The notes under the pieces are model-generated. The model worked only from the letters and a program-made list of their open reading frames with translations, did not search any database and was not told the DNA's origin. This document shows positions 34,856 to 43,712 of a DNA stretch of 64,000 nt, one piece after another; positions within the stretch are counted from its first letter, which is position 1; every line of letters begins with the position of its first letter. Location of the stretch: positions 1,860,001 through 1,924,000 of the forward strand of contig NZ_CP026101.1 in the NCBI RefSeq assembly GCF_002902945.1. Direction: 5' to 3'. Source of the DNA: Paraburkholderia caribensis. Lineage in GTDB: Bacteria; Pseudomonadota; Gammaproteobacteria; Burkholderiales; Burkholderiaceae. The translations under genes were made by a program, and so were the position numbers.

Positions 34856-37453
34856 TTAGTGCACGACCCGCTCGAACACGAGCTTGCCGTTCTCGACCTC
34901 GACGGGGATCACGTCCTTCGGACCGAACTTGCCGGCCAGAATCAGCTTCGCGACGGGGTTCTCGATCTCCTGCTGGATCGCGCGCTTCAACGGCCGCGCG
35001 CCGAACAGCGGGTCATAGCCGACCTTGCCGATCAGTTCCAGCGCCGCATCCGATACGACCAGCTGCATGTCGAGCTTCGCCAGCCGGTCGTGCACGCGCT
35101 CCAGCTGGATCTTCGCGATCGACTGGATGTTCGAGCGATCGAGCGCATGGAACACGACGACGTCGTCGATCCGGTTCAGGAATTCCGGCCGGAAATGCAG
35201 CTTCACTTCCTCCCAGACGGCATCCTTCACGGTCTCTTCCGGCTGGCCGATCATCGACTGGATCACCTGCGAGCCGAGGTTCGAGGTCATCACGATCACC
35301 GTGTTCTTGAAGTCCACGGTGCGGCCCTGGCCGTCCGTCATGCGGCCGTCGTCGAGCACCTGCAGCAGCACGTTGAAGACGTCTGGGTGCGCCTTCTCGA
35401 TCTCGTCGAGCAGGATCACGCTGTACGGCTTGCGGCGCACCGCTTCCGTCAGATAACCGCCCTCCTCGTAGCCGACGTATCCCGGCGGCGCGCCGATCAG
35501 GCGCGCGACGCTGTGCTTCTCCATGAACTCGCTCATGTCGATGCGAATGAGGTGATCTTCCGCGTCGAACAGGAAGGCGGCGAGCGCCTTGCACAGCTCC
35601 GTCTTGCCGACACCCGTCGGGCCGAGGAACAGGAACGAGCCATACGGACGGTTCGGGTCCGACAGACCGGCACGCGAACGGCGGATCGCATCGGCGACGG
35701 CGCTGATCGCTTCGTCCTGGCCGACCACGCGCTGATGCAGCTTCTCTTCGATCTGCAGCAGTTTTTCACGCTCGCCCTGCATCATGCGCGACACGGGGAT
35801 GCCCGTCGCGCGCGACACGACCTCGGCGATTTCCTCGGCGCCGACCTGCGTGCGCAACAGGCGCGGACGCGTCGGATTGCTCTGCTCTTCCGCTTCGGCC
35901 TTGGTGACCGCCTTCAGTTGCGCCTCGAGTTGCGGCAGCTTGCCGTACTGCAGCTCGGCGACCTTCTCCAGCTTGCCTTCGCGTTGCAGGCGGGTGATTT
36001 CCGCGCGCGTCTTCTCGATCTCTTCCTTCAGCTGCGCGCTGCCCTGCACGGCCGCTTTTTCCGCCGTCCAGATTTCTTCGAGATCCGAATATTCGCGGTC
36101 GAGCCGCTCGATTTCTTCCTCGATCAGTTGCAGGCGCTTCTGCGACGCTTCGTCCTTTTCCTTCTTGACGGCTTCGCGCTCGATCTTCAGCTGGATGCGG
36201 CGACGATCGAGTCGGTCCATCTCTTCCGGCTTCGAGTCGATTTCCATCTTGATCTTCGACGCGGCTTCGTCGATCAGGTCGATGGCCTTGTCCGGCAGGA
36301 AACGGTCGGTGATGTAGCGATGCGACAGTTCCGCCGCCGCGACGATCGCCGGGTCGGTGATATCGACGCCGTGGTGCAGCTCGTAGCGCTCCTGCAAGCC
36401 GCGCAGGATCGCGATGGTCGCTTCGACGCTCGGCTCGTCGACGAGCACCTTCTGGAAGCGGCGCTCCAGCGCGGCATCCTTTTCGATGTACTTGCGATAT
36501 TCGTCGAGCGTGGTCGCGCCGACGCAATGCAGCTCGCCGCGCGAGAGCGCCGGCTTGAGCATGTTGCCCGCGTCCATCGCGCCTTCGGCCTTGCCCGCGC
36601 CGACCATCGTATGGATTTCATCGATGAAGACGATGGTCTGGCCTTCGTCTTTCGCGATGTCGTTCAGCACAGCCTTCAGCCGCTCTTCGAACTCGCCGCG
36701 ATACTTCGCGCCCGCGAGCAGCGCCGCCATGTCGAGCGACAGCACGCGCTTGCCCTTGAGCGTCTCGGGCACTTCGCCGTTGACGATGCGCTGCGCGAGG
36801 CCTTCGACAATGGCCGTCTTGCCCACGCCCGGCTCGCCGATCAGCACCGGGTTGTTCTTGGTGCGGCGCTGGAGGATCTGAATAGAACGGCGAATTTCGT
36901 CGTCGCGGCCGATCACCGGATCGAGCTTGCCCGCGCGGGCGCGCTCGGTCAGGTCGATCGTGTATTTCTTCAGCGCTTCGCGCTGGCTTTCGGCGTCCTG
37001 GCTGTGCACCTGCGCGCCGCCGCGCACGGCCACGATGGCCGCTTCGAGCGACTTGCGCGACAGGCCGTGCTCGCGCGCGAGACGGCCCGCTTCGCCTTTG
37101 TCGTCGGCGATGGCGAGCAGGAACATTTCGCTCGCGATGTAGGTGTCGTTGATCTTCTGCGCTTCCTTGTCGGCCTGGTTCAACAGACCCGTGAGATCGC
37201 GGCCGATCTGCACGTTGCCGTCCGTGCCCTGCACTTGCGGCAGACGCGTGATGGCGTCGGCCAGCGCCGTTTGCAGCGCCTGAACGTGCACACCGGCGCG
37301 CGACAGCAGCGAGCGCGCGGAGCCGTCCTGCTGCGCGACGAGTGCCGCTAGCAGGTGGACGGGCTCGATGTACTGATTGTCATGACCGACGGCAAGGCTT
37401 TGCGCATCGGCCAACGCTTCCTGGAATTTAGTGGTGAGTTTGTCGACTCTCAT
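34856..37453 (-). CDS. clpB: ATP-dependent disaggregase ClpB
   Basis: 865 residues, the family's usual size. The N-terminal Clp-N repeats (FQEALADAQSLAVGHDNQYIEPVHLLAAL) precede NBD1 with Walker A GEPGVGKT (206-213), the coiled-coil M domain (~400-530, charged EEEIERLDREYSDLEE-like), NBD2 with Walker A GPTGVGKT (about 605-612), and a C-terminal small domain. It refolds aggregated proteins with DnaK. GGAGG lies 8 nt before ATG 37453, and a sigma-32 promoter lies 32 nt upstream of the ATG. Confidence 0.98.
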   Translation of the reverse strand: MRVDKLTTKFQEALADAQSLAVGHDNQYIEPVHLLAALVAQQDGSARSLLSRAGVHVQALQTALADAITRLPQVQGTDGNVQIGRDLTGLLNQADKEAQKINDTYIASEMFLLAIADDKGEAGRLAREHGLSRKSLEAAIVAVRGGAQVHSQDAESQREALKKYTIDLTERARAGKLDPVIGRDDEIRRSIQILQRRTKNNPVLIGEPGVGKTAIVEGLAQRIVNGEVPETLKGKRVLSLDMAALLAGAKYRGEFEERLKAVLNDIAKDEGQTIVFIDEIHTMVGAGKAEGAMDAGNMLKPALSRGELHCVGATTLDEYRKYIEKDAALERRFQKVLVDEPSVEATIAILRGLQERYELHHGVDITDPAIVAAAELSHRYITDRFLPDKAIDLIDEAASKIKMEIDSKPEEMDRLDRRRIQLKIEREAVKKEKDEASQKRLQLIEEEIERLDREYSDLEEIWTAEKAAVQGSAQLKEEIEKTRAEITRLQREGKLEKVAELQYGKLPQLEAQLKAVTKAEAEEQSNPTRPRLLRTQVGAEEIAEVVSRATGIPVSRMMQGEREKLLQIEEKLHQRVVGQDEAISAVADAIRRSRAGLSDPNRPYGSFLFLGPTGVGKTELCKALAAFLFDAEDHLIRIDMSEFMEKHSVARLIGAPPGYVGYEEGGYLTEAVRRKPYSVILLDEIEKAHPDVFNVLLQVLDDGRMTDGQGRTVDFKNTVIVMTSNLGSQVIQSMIGQPEETVKDAVWEEVKLHFRPEFLNRIDDVVVFHALDRSNIQSIAKIQLERVHDRLAKLDMQLVVSDAALELIGKVGYDPLFGARPLKRAIQQEIENPVAKLILAGKFGPKDVIPVEVENGKLVFERVVH

Positions 37454-37484
37454 CTAGGAGACCTCCAAATTTCGATTACCACCA

Positions 37485-37512
37485 AAATGAGGCGTTTTCT
37501 GCCGGTTTCAAG
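37485..37512 (-). promoter_or_regulatory. Sigma-32 (heat-shock) promoter of clpB
   Basis: On the minus strand CTTGAAA (37506-37512), a 13-bp spacer and CCTCATTT (37485-37492). This matches the heat-shock consensus CTTGAAA-N11-16-CCCCATNT at all but one defined base. A start near 37478 gives a short leader containing the GGAGG site. Confidence 0.88.
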
Positions 37513-37824
37513 CGCTTTTTTGCATCAGGGAGAGAGAATTTACACGCCAGCAGCACGATCGTGCGGGACGCGTGAACGGAGCCGGAAGCCCGCCGGCACA
37601 ACCACCGAGTGTAGCCCGGCGCAGGATCGTACGAAAGCGACGGACGAAGCCGCACGCACGACCCGGCGCGGATGGCCGGCGGGCAGCCGACAGTTCGGAA
37701 CGGCAGGCCGTCCAGGCCTGCGGGCGCGCCGGGCGCGGGGCGCGAGGCGCGACGTACGCCGGACCGGGCGAGCGAGCGTTAGACGAAACCTCCGCGACGC
37801 GATGCTTGCTCCACCCGAAGGCGC
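37513..37824. other. Intergenic region upstream of clpB
   Basis: About 310 bases between the clpB promoter and the nsrR stop codon. The sequence is very GC-rich (GCCGGCGGGC-type stretches); small open frames on the plus strand have no recognisable product. I see no RNA gene and no clear terminator for nsrR. Confidence 0.45.
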
Positions 37825-38322
37825 TCAGGTGCCCGTCGACACAGCGGGCACGATCGGCACGACGGCGGCCGAGGGCTTCAACCCGAGCAGCGACATCAGC
37901 GGCGACGCCGGCTCGGCGATGTCGCGGATCGTAAAGCTGTCGAGTTCACGGAAGAAGGCCGAGCGCGCGGATTCGAAGACGTGCTTCAGCCGGCATTGCG
38001 ACTGAATGACACACTCGCGATGCACGCCGCTTGCGTCGGCGCCGTTGAAGCAGGCGACCAGCGCAAAGTCGTTCTCGGCCGCCCGCACCACTTCGCCGAT
38101 GGTCAGCGACGACGAATGTTCGTACAGCCGCAGACCGCCATTGCGCCCGCGCACGGTCTCGACCCAGCCAAGTTCGGCGAGCCGCTGAACCACCTTCATC
38201 AGATGGTTCTTCGATATGCCATAGGCATCGGAAATATCTTGGATTGTTGCCAGTCCTTCGGAACGAACCGCGAGGTAAAGCAGCACGCGCAGCGAGTAAT
38301 CGGTATAGTCTGTGAGTCTCAT
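37825..38322 (-). CDS. nsrR: Rrf2 family nitric-oxide-sensing repressor NsrR
   Basis: 165 residues from ATG 38322. It begins MRLTDYTDYSLRVLLYLAV, the NsrR pattern, followed by a winged helix (SDAYGISKNHLMKVVQRLAELGWVETVRGRNGGL, key part). FeS-ligand cysteines are at 91, 104 and 110 (CFN...ECVIQSQC). The first gap (12 residues) is longer than in the classic C-x4-C-x5-C E. coli protein, while the x5 gap is kept. The divergent haemoglobin gene and an NsrR-like dyad between them support an NO-detoxification switch. Confidence 0.88.
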   Translation of the reverse strand: MRLTDYTDYSLRVLLYLAVRSEGLATIQDISDAYGISKNHLMKVVQRLAELGWVETVRGRNGGLRLYEHSSSLTIGEVVRAAENDFALVACFNGADASGVHRECVIQSQCRLKHVFESARSAFFRELDSFTIRDIAEPASPLMSLLGLKPSAAVVPIVPAVSTGT

Positions 38323-38401
38323 TGAAAGGCAAATCGCGACGGAGTCAGCGTGCGGAATGTTCACGCCGGCTCCACTAACGCCGGTACTGCTGCCGCGCAA
38401 T

Positions 38402-38424
38402 AACATGCGTGTATAACACATCTT
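38402..38424. promoter_or_regulatory. Candidate NsrR operator
   Basis: AACATGCGTGT (38402-38412), one base, TAACACATCTT (38414-38424). On the minus strand it begins AAGATGTGTTA, close to the NsrR half-site AAGATGYATTT, and the spacing is the 11-1-11 of NsrR sites. It lies between nsrR and the divergent truncated-haemoglobin gene, 79 nt from the nsrR ATG. Confidence 0.6.
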
Positions 38425-38562
38425 ATTGCCACGTTTATCTCGTTATTTCGCGTAACTATAAACGGTAACTTTCCTTTTAAGCGCACTTTTTCTGATTTTA
38501 GAGCGCGAGCGCCTAAAACGTTTGCGATGACGGGTTTGCCCCGACTCAGTTTTGTTCCAGAT

Positions 38563-39123
38563 ATGAAGTCCGATAATTCTTCAGATATTCCCGCTATCGA
38601 ACCACTCGCCACGCGCTACGCCGAGCCCACCGAGGACAACATCCGCGAGCTGGTCTACGCGTTTTACGACCGCGTACGCGCCGACGCGCTGCTCGGCCCC
38701 GCATTCGAGCAGAAGCTCGCCGGACGCTGGGACGAGCATCTGCCGAAGATGTGCGTGTTTTGGGGATCGCTGGTGCTGGGCGCGAAGCAGTATCGCGGCA
38801 ACGTGCAGCAGGCGCACATGCCGCTCGCGGGCCTCGAACCGCGCCACTTCAGCCGCTGGCTGTTCCTGTTCCTGGACACGGTCGAGTCACGTTACGAACC
38901 GGCAGCCGCCGTGCGCTTCATGGAACCGGCGCTGCGTATCGCGCAGAGCCTGCAGCTGAGCAAGTTCGGTTGGGACTATCGGATTCCTGCCGAACAGCAG
39001 GATTTGCTGGACCGGATCGCGCCGCGCCGCCGCTCGCGCGACGAGCACATGGACGAACATGCGCAGCCGCGCGGCGAGCCATTTCCGGCAAAAATCATCG
39101 GTAAATCGCGCGACGACGATTAA
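38563..39123 (+). CDS. Group III truncated haemoglobin
   Basis: 186 residues from ATG 38563. The core LATRYAEPTEDNIRELVYAFYDRVRADALLGPAFEQKL and FWGSLVLGAKQYRGNVQQAHMPL is that of group III (trHbP) globins; QQAHMPL probably carries the proximal His. Group III proteins bind O2 or NO. A ~45-residue hydrophilic C-terminal extension is longer than in most relatives. An in-frame ATG at 38527 adds 12 residues and has a TAAAAC box 7 nt upstream, so the start is uncertain. Divergence from nsrR suggests NO-induced expression. Confidence 0.85.
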   Translation: MKSDNSSDIPAIEPLATRYAEPTEDNIRELVYAFYDRVRADALLGPAFEQKLAGRWDEHLPKMCVFWGSLVLGAKQYRGNVQQAHMPLAGLEPRHFSRWLFLFLDTVESRYEPAAAVRFMEPALRIAQSLQLSKFGWDYRIPAEQQDLLDRIAPRRRSRDEHMDEHAQPRGEPFPAKIIGKSRDDD

Positions 39124-39262
39124 GCTGATCGAACGGTCAGGATTAATCGTGCGATTCGAAAATGGGGACTCGAGAATCGCGATTTAACATTTCGCGCGGG
39201 ATTAACGCTTACCCGTTATTTTTTTGAAACGTTCAATGAATAACGTTTAATCTGCTTTCGAA

Positions 39263-39733
39263 TCAGCGCGAATTCTGCGATTTCAATCCCCAGCGCGCGA
39301 GTGCCTCGTCGTCGGCCACGCGCGCATCGACCCAGCGCTCGCCGCTTGCCGTCTTCTCTTTCTTCCAGAACGGCGCCTGGGTCTTCAGGTAGTCCATGAC
39401 GAACTCGCACGACGCGAATGCGTTCCCGCGATGCTTCGACGTGGTCGCGACCAGCACGATCTGGTCGAGCGGCATCAGCTTGCCGACGCGGTGCACGATC
39501 AACACCTCGGTGCCCGGCCAGCGCTCGCGCGCGGCGTCGACGATCGCCTCCAGCGACTTCTCCGTCATGCCCGGATAGTGCTCGAGTTCCATGGCCTGGA
39601 CGGTTTCGCCTTCGTTGATGTCGCGCACCGTGCCGACGAAGCACGCCACGGCGCCCACCTTCGGATTCTGCGCACGCAACGCGGCCACTTCCGTCGACAG
39701 GTCGAAGTCTTCTGTCTGGACTCGGACGGTCAT
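39263..39733 (-). CDS. moaE: Molybdopterin synthase catalytic subunit MoaE
   Basis: 156 residues. GAVACFVGTVRDINEG, AMELEHYPGMTEKSL, VLIVHRVGKLMPLDQIVLVATTSKHRGNAF and the late PFWKKE motif (catalytic Lys) are all MoaE hallmarks. With MoaD thiocarboxylate it converts cyclic pyranopterin monophosphate to molybdopterin. It follows moaD by 20 nt and is the last gene of moeA-moaD-moaE. Confidence 0.96.
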   Translation of the reverse strand: MTVRVQTEDFDLSTEVAALRAQNPKVGAVACFVGTVRDINEGETVQAMELEHYPGMTEKSLEAIVDAARERWPGTEVLIVHRVGKLMPLDQIVLVATTSKHRGNAFASCEFVMDYLKTQAPFWKKEKTASGERWVDARVADDEALARWGLKSQNSR

Positions 39734-39753
39734 ATCGTTCCTCGCTGGCTGAT

Positions 39754-40011
39754 TCAGCCGCCCGTGACGGGCGGAAAGAACGCGACTTCGCAGCCGTCGG
39801 TGAGACGCACGTCCTCGTTCGTCATCACATGATTGAAGGCCATACGCAGCGCGCGGCCTTCAGCGAGCGTCTCGTCCCACACGCCGCCCCGCCCGCGCAG
39901 CCACGCACGCACGTCGCCGAGCGTCGCGATGCCTTCGGGCACATCCACGACTTCGTGGGACCGGCCGAGCGCTTCACGCACGCTCGCAAAATATTTCAGC
40001 TGGATGTTCAT
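39754..40011 (-). CDS. moaD: Molybdopterin synthase sulfur-carrier subunit MoaD
   Basis: 85 residues with a ubiquitin-like fold pattern (MNIQLKYFASVREALG...FFPPVTGG). The C-terminal Gly-Gly is the site of adenylation and thiocarboxylation. ATG 40011 gives the expected N-terminus; the longer frame to 40047 has no family support. It lies between moeA (38 nt) and moaE. Confidence 0.95.
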   Translation of the reverse strand: MNIQLKYFASVREALGRSHEVVDVPEGIATLGDVRAWLRGRGGVWDETLAEGRALRMAFNHVMTNEDVRLTDGCEVAFFPPVTGG

Positions 40012-40049
40012 CGTCGGTAACAGCCCAATTGCGGCCCCTGGGGCCATGC

Positions 40050-41348
40050 TCAGTTCAGCAACTCGGAAAACGGGATGAAGCGCACGGTCTCGCCGGCGCT
40101 GATTGCATGATTCGGCGGATTGTCGATCAGGCCGTCGCCCCAGACCGTCGACGTCAGCACGGCGGAACTCTGGTTCGGGAACAGATCGAGGCCGCCCGCG
40201 GCGTTGACGCGCGCGCGCAGGAATTCGTTGCGGCGATCGGCCTTTTGCTGGGTGAAATCGGCGCGCAGCGACAGCGCGCGCGGCGTCACCGTGCGCACGC
40301 CGGCGAGGCGCAGCAGGAACGGTCGCACGAATAGCAAAAACGTGGCGAAGGTCGAGACGGGATTACCCGGCAGGCCGATGAAGAAGGTTTCGTTCGAGCC
40401 GGTGTTTTGCGCATCGGGCGCCGACGTGCGGCGAATCGCGCCGAACGCGAGCGGCTTGCCGGGCTTCATCGCGATCTGCCACATCGACAGACGCCCTTCC
40501 GCCTCGACGGCGGGTTTCACGTGATCTTCCTCGCCCACCGACACGCCGCCGCAGGTGAGGATCAGGTCATGACCTTGCGCGGCTTCACTCAGCGTTTTGC
40601 GCGTCGCGTCGAGTTTGTCGGGCACGATGCCGTAGTCAGTCACTTCGCAACCGAGCTTGTGCAGGAGGCCCGTCAGCGTGAAGCGGTTGGAGTTGTAGAT
40701 CGCGCCGGGCTTGAGCGGCTCGCCGGGCATGGTCAGTTCGTCGCCCGTGAAGAAGACGGCGACTTTCACGCGCCGCACCACGTCCAGATTCGCGCAACCC
40801 ACGGACGCCGCGAGTCCCAGCGCCTGCGGCGTGAGCCGCGTGCCCGCGGGCAGGATTGTCGCGCCCTGGCGGATGTCGGCGCCCTGTTGCGTGATCCATT
40901 CGCCCGCTTTCGGTGTGTGCAGGATCGTCACTTCGTCGCCGGCCGCTTCCGTCTGCTCCTGCATCACGATGGCATCGGCGCCGGGCGGCACCGTTGCGCC
41001 CGTGAAAATGCGCGCCGCCGTGCCTTCGGCGAGCGGCTGTGGCGCGTGGCCCGCCGGGATGCGCTGCGAGATGGGCAGACGGCGATCGCCCTGCGACAGC
41101 TCCGCGACGCGCACTGCGTAGCCGTCCATCGAACTGGTGTTCATCGGCGGGACGTCGAGCGGCGAGATGACGTCGGACGCGAGTACGCGGTTGATGGCTT
41201 CCAGGGTTGGCAGCGTTTCGTTGCCGGCGATCTGCGCGGCGGCGCCTAGTAGGGTCGCCAGGGCGTCGGCGGTCGAGAGCATCGGTGCGCGCTGCGCAGG
41301 TGATGGTGTGGACATCGGAGCGGGTGAGGACGATTCGGAAAGAATCAT
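40050..41348 (-). CDS. moeA: Molybdopterin molybdenumtransferase MoeA
   Basis: 432 residues. MoeA signatures include PPMNTSSMDGYAVR, RIFTGATVPPGADAIVMQEQTE, YNSNRFTLTGLLHKLGCEVTDYGIVPD and TCGGVSVGEEDHVKPA. It inserts molybdate into adenylylated molybdopterin. An in-frame ATG at 41315 (MSTPSP) is an equally possible start; neither has a Shine-Dalgarno sequence. The second palindromic repeat begins 25 nt upstream of this start codon and occupies its promoter region. Confidence 0.95.
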   Translation of the reverse strand: MILSESSSPAPMSTPSPAQRAPMLSTADALATLLGAAAQIAGNETLPTLEAINRVLASDVISPLDVPPMNTSSMDGYAVRVAELSQGDRRLPISQRIPAGHAPQPLAEGTAARIFTGATVPPGADAIVMQEQTEAAGDEVTILHTPKAGEWITQQGADIRQGATILPAGTRLTPQALGLAASVGCANLDVVRRVKVAVFFTGDELTMPGEPLKPGAIYNSNRFTLTGLLHKLGCEVTDYGIVPDKLDATRKTLSEAAQGHDLILTCGGVSVGEEDHVKPAVEAEGRLSMWQIAMKPGKPLAFGAIRRTSAPDAQNTGSNETFFIGLPGNPVSTFATFLLFVRPFLLRLAGVRTVTPRALSLRADFTQQKADRRNEFLRARVNAAGGLDLFPNQSSAVLTSTVWGDGLIDNPPNHAISAGETVRFIPFSELLN

Positions 41349-41373
41349 TGTAGCGGGAGGACAGGTTTTTTTT

Positions 41374-42209
41374 ATCTGCGATGCTGGGGGTTTGGTTTTT
41401 GACTTTTTTTTGGGGGGGTGGTGTTTGCTGCGGTGGCAAGTTTGGCGTCTGCGCGGGCAGTTTGGCGTCGGCGCTGGCAGTTTGGCGTCTGCGCTGGCAT
41501 CCGCGAATCGTTAGCTCGCTTCACGCGTCGCCCCTGTGCGGGGCGGCACCTACTTTTCTTTGCCGCCGCAAAGAAAAGTAGGCAAAAGAAAGCGGCTCAC
41601 ACCGCCAATTCTTGACGTTTACCCACGGGCCCCCAACGTCCCCACGCTTCATACAGCGGTGCCCTTGGCCAGTGCCCGTCGCCAACGCTTCGAATGAACG
41701 CCTCACCCGCTTCAAATACCCGTAGCCGGGCAAGCGGCAGCGAATCGTATATGCCGCCCAGGTGGCAAACTGTGTGTAGGTTGTCGCGTCGTATAGGGTG
41801 GCGCTCTTACAGGGTGGAACACGTGTGCTAACGGTCCGGAGTGAGGCGTGTGAAGCACTACGGCCTACACACAGTTTGCCACCTGGGCAGCCGTGGACTG
41901 GCTGGTGAGGCATGCTGACACGCGGGTGCGTGAAGCGGGTGAGGCGCACCGCAAGAGCGCTGGCAACGAGCAGGAATGATGTGATTGCCGTGTGAAGCGT
42001 AAGAACCTTTGGGGGCCCTCAGGCAAGAATTAGCGCTGGCGGTGTGAGCCGCTTTCTTTTGCCTACTTTTCTTTGCGGCGGCAAAGAAAAGTAGGTGCCG
42101 CCCCGCACAGGGGCGACGCGTGAAGCGCGCTAACAATTCGCGGATGCCAGCGCAAAACCATAACGCCAATGCCAGCACACCCCAAAAAAGCCCACCGAGC
42201 GTCGCAGAC
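41374..42209. repeat. Giant imperfect palindromic repeat, copy 2
   Basis: The 885 bases between moeA and thrC contain no real gene and are a second copy of the element at 1207-1931, in the same orientation. It starts with ATCTGCGAT (41374-41382) and ends GTCGCAGAC (42201-42209). The 15-bp hairpins recur at 41549-41582 and 42062-42095; the inner inverted repeat is at 41753-41780 and 41864-41888 around an 83-nt centre. It is ~110 bp longer than copy 1, partly owing to 20-bp tandem repeats on the left. Spurious reading frames within it give peptides such as HLLFFAAAKKSRQKKAAHT. Confidence 0.85.
41436..41496. repeat. Three 20-bp tandem repeats inside palindrome copy 2
   Basis: Units at 41436-41456 (21 bp), 41457-41476 and 41477-41496 share GCAGTTTGGCGTCTGCGCTG with one to three changes. 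Copy 1 of the palindrome has only one related unit at the matching place. This looks like a local minisatellite expansion. Confidence 0.8.
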
Positions 42210-42233
42210 AAAAAAAACAAAAAAACCAAACCC

Positions 42234-43682
42234 TTATCGAGTCCTCTCCGCGACAAACGCCTTCACCCGCTCCGCGTCATTCGCCAGCACCACGAACCGC
42301 TGCGGCAAATCCTCGATCCCACTGAACGCCGCCGGCCGCTCCGGCTCCCGCTCCAGCGCTTCGCGTATCGTCTCGCCGAACTTGATCGGCTGCGCCGTCT
42401 CCAGCACGATCATCGGAATGCCCGCTTGCAGATGCTCACGCGCCACCTTCACGCCATCGGCAGTATGCGTATCGATCATCGTGTCGTACTGCTCGAACAC
42501 ATCGCGGATCGTATCGACACGATCGTCATGGCTGCTGCGCCCCGAAACAAAACCAAACTCCTGCACACGCGCAAAATCGCCGCTCGCCTGCAAATCGAAG
42601 CCACCCTTCTCTTCGACATCACGGAACAACTGCAACACACGCGCCGGATCGCGCCCAAGCAGATCGAACACGAACCGCTCGAAGTTCGAAGCCTTCGAAA
42701 TGTCCATGCTCGGGCTGCTGGTGTGATACGTCTCCGACGACTTGCGCACGCGATAAATCCCCGTCCGGAAAAACTCGTCAAGCACGTCGTTCTCGTTGGT
42801 CGCGACCACGAGCTTCTCGACAGGCAAACCCATCATGCGCGCGATATGCCCCGCGCACACGTTGCCGAAGTTGCCCGACGGCACCGTGAACGACACGCGC
42901 TCGTCGTTGCTCTTCGTCGCCGCGAAGTAACCCTTGAAGTAGTACACGACCTGCGCCACGACGCGCGCCCAGTTGATCGAATTGACGGTGCCGATCTTCT
43001 GCTGCGCCTTGAACGCGTGATCGTTCGATACGGCCTTCACGATATCCTGGCAATCGTCGAACACACCCTCGACAGCGATGTTGAAGATATTCGGGTCTTG
43101 CAGCGAATACATCTGCGCCGTCTGGAACGCACTCATCTTCTTGTGCGGCGACAGCATAAAGACGCGAATGCCCTTCTTGCCGCGCATCGCGTATTCGGCG
43201 GCGCTGCCCGTATCGCCCGAGGTCGCGCCGAGAATGTTCAGCGTCTGACCGTGCTTCGCGAGCGTGTACTCGAACAGGTTGCCGAGCAGCTGCATCGCCA
43301 TGTCCTTGAACGCGAGCGTCGGACCGTTCGACAGCTCCAGCAGCGACAGCGGCGCGCCGCCTTCGACACCGAGCGTCTTCAGCGGCGTGATCTGCGCCGC
43401 GTTCTCCTCGTCGCGCACGTTGCAGTACACCTGCGCCGTGTAAGTGCGGCGCGTGAGCTCGCGCAGGTCTTCATCGGGAATGTCGTCGCTGAACTTGCGC
43501 AGGATTTCGAACGCGAGATCCGCGTACGGCAACGTGCGCCAGCGCGCGAGTTCATCCGCCGAGACCTTCGGGTATTCGTTCGGCAAGTACAGGCCGCCAT
43601 CCTTCGCGAGACCGCCGAGCAGGATGTCGGAAAACGTATGGCGCTCGCCGATGCCGGCGCCGCGCGTGGAAATGTAATTCAT
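42234..43682 (-). CDS. thrC: Threonine synthase
   Basis: 482 residues, the fungal/beta-proteobacterial long type. It begins MNYISTRGAGIGERHTFSDILLGGLAKDGGLYLP. The PLP-binding Lys is in GPTLAFKDMAMQLLGN, and the phosphate-binding loop is GATSGDTGSAAEYA. It converts O-phosphohomoserine to threonine. hom lies 30 nt upstream on the same strand, so the threonine branch is co-transcribed. The palindromic repeat begins 24 nt past the stop codon. Confidence 0.97.
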   Translation of the reverse strand: MNYISTRGAGIGERHTFSDILLGGLAKDGGLYLPNEYPKVSADELARWRTLPYADLAFEILRKFSDDIPDEDLRELTRRTYTAQVYCNVRDEENAAQITPLKTLGVEGGAPLSLLELSNGPTLAFKDMAMQLLGNLFEYTLAKHGQTLNILGATSGDTGSAAEYAMRGKKGIRVFMLSPHKKMSAFQTAQMYSLQDPNIFNIAVEGVFDDCQDIVKAVSNDHAFKAQQKIGTVNSINWARVVAQVVYYFKGYFAATKSNDERVSFTVPSGNFGNVCAGHIARMMGLPVEKLVVATNENDVLDEFFRTGIYRVRKSSETYHTSSPSMDISKASNFERFVFDLLGRDPARVLQLFRDVEEKGGFDLQASGDFARVQEFGFVSGRSSHDDRVDTIRDVFEQYDTMIDTHTADGVKVAREHLQAGIPMIVLETAQPIKFGETIREALEREPERPAAFSGIEDLPQRFVVLANDAERVKAFVAERTR

Positions 43683-43712
43683 GAGCTAGCCTCTTTACGT
43701 GTGTGCGGTGCG

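Noticed and set aside
39227..39247. Short inverted repeat AAACGTT...AACGTTT downstream of the haemoglobin gene
   Set aside because: Only 7 bp with an 8-nt loop in AT-rich DNA; not a convincing terminator or operator.
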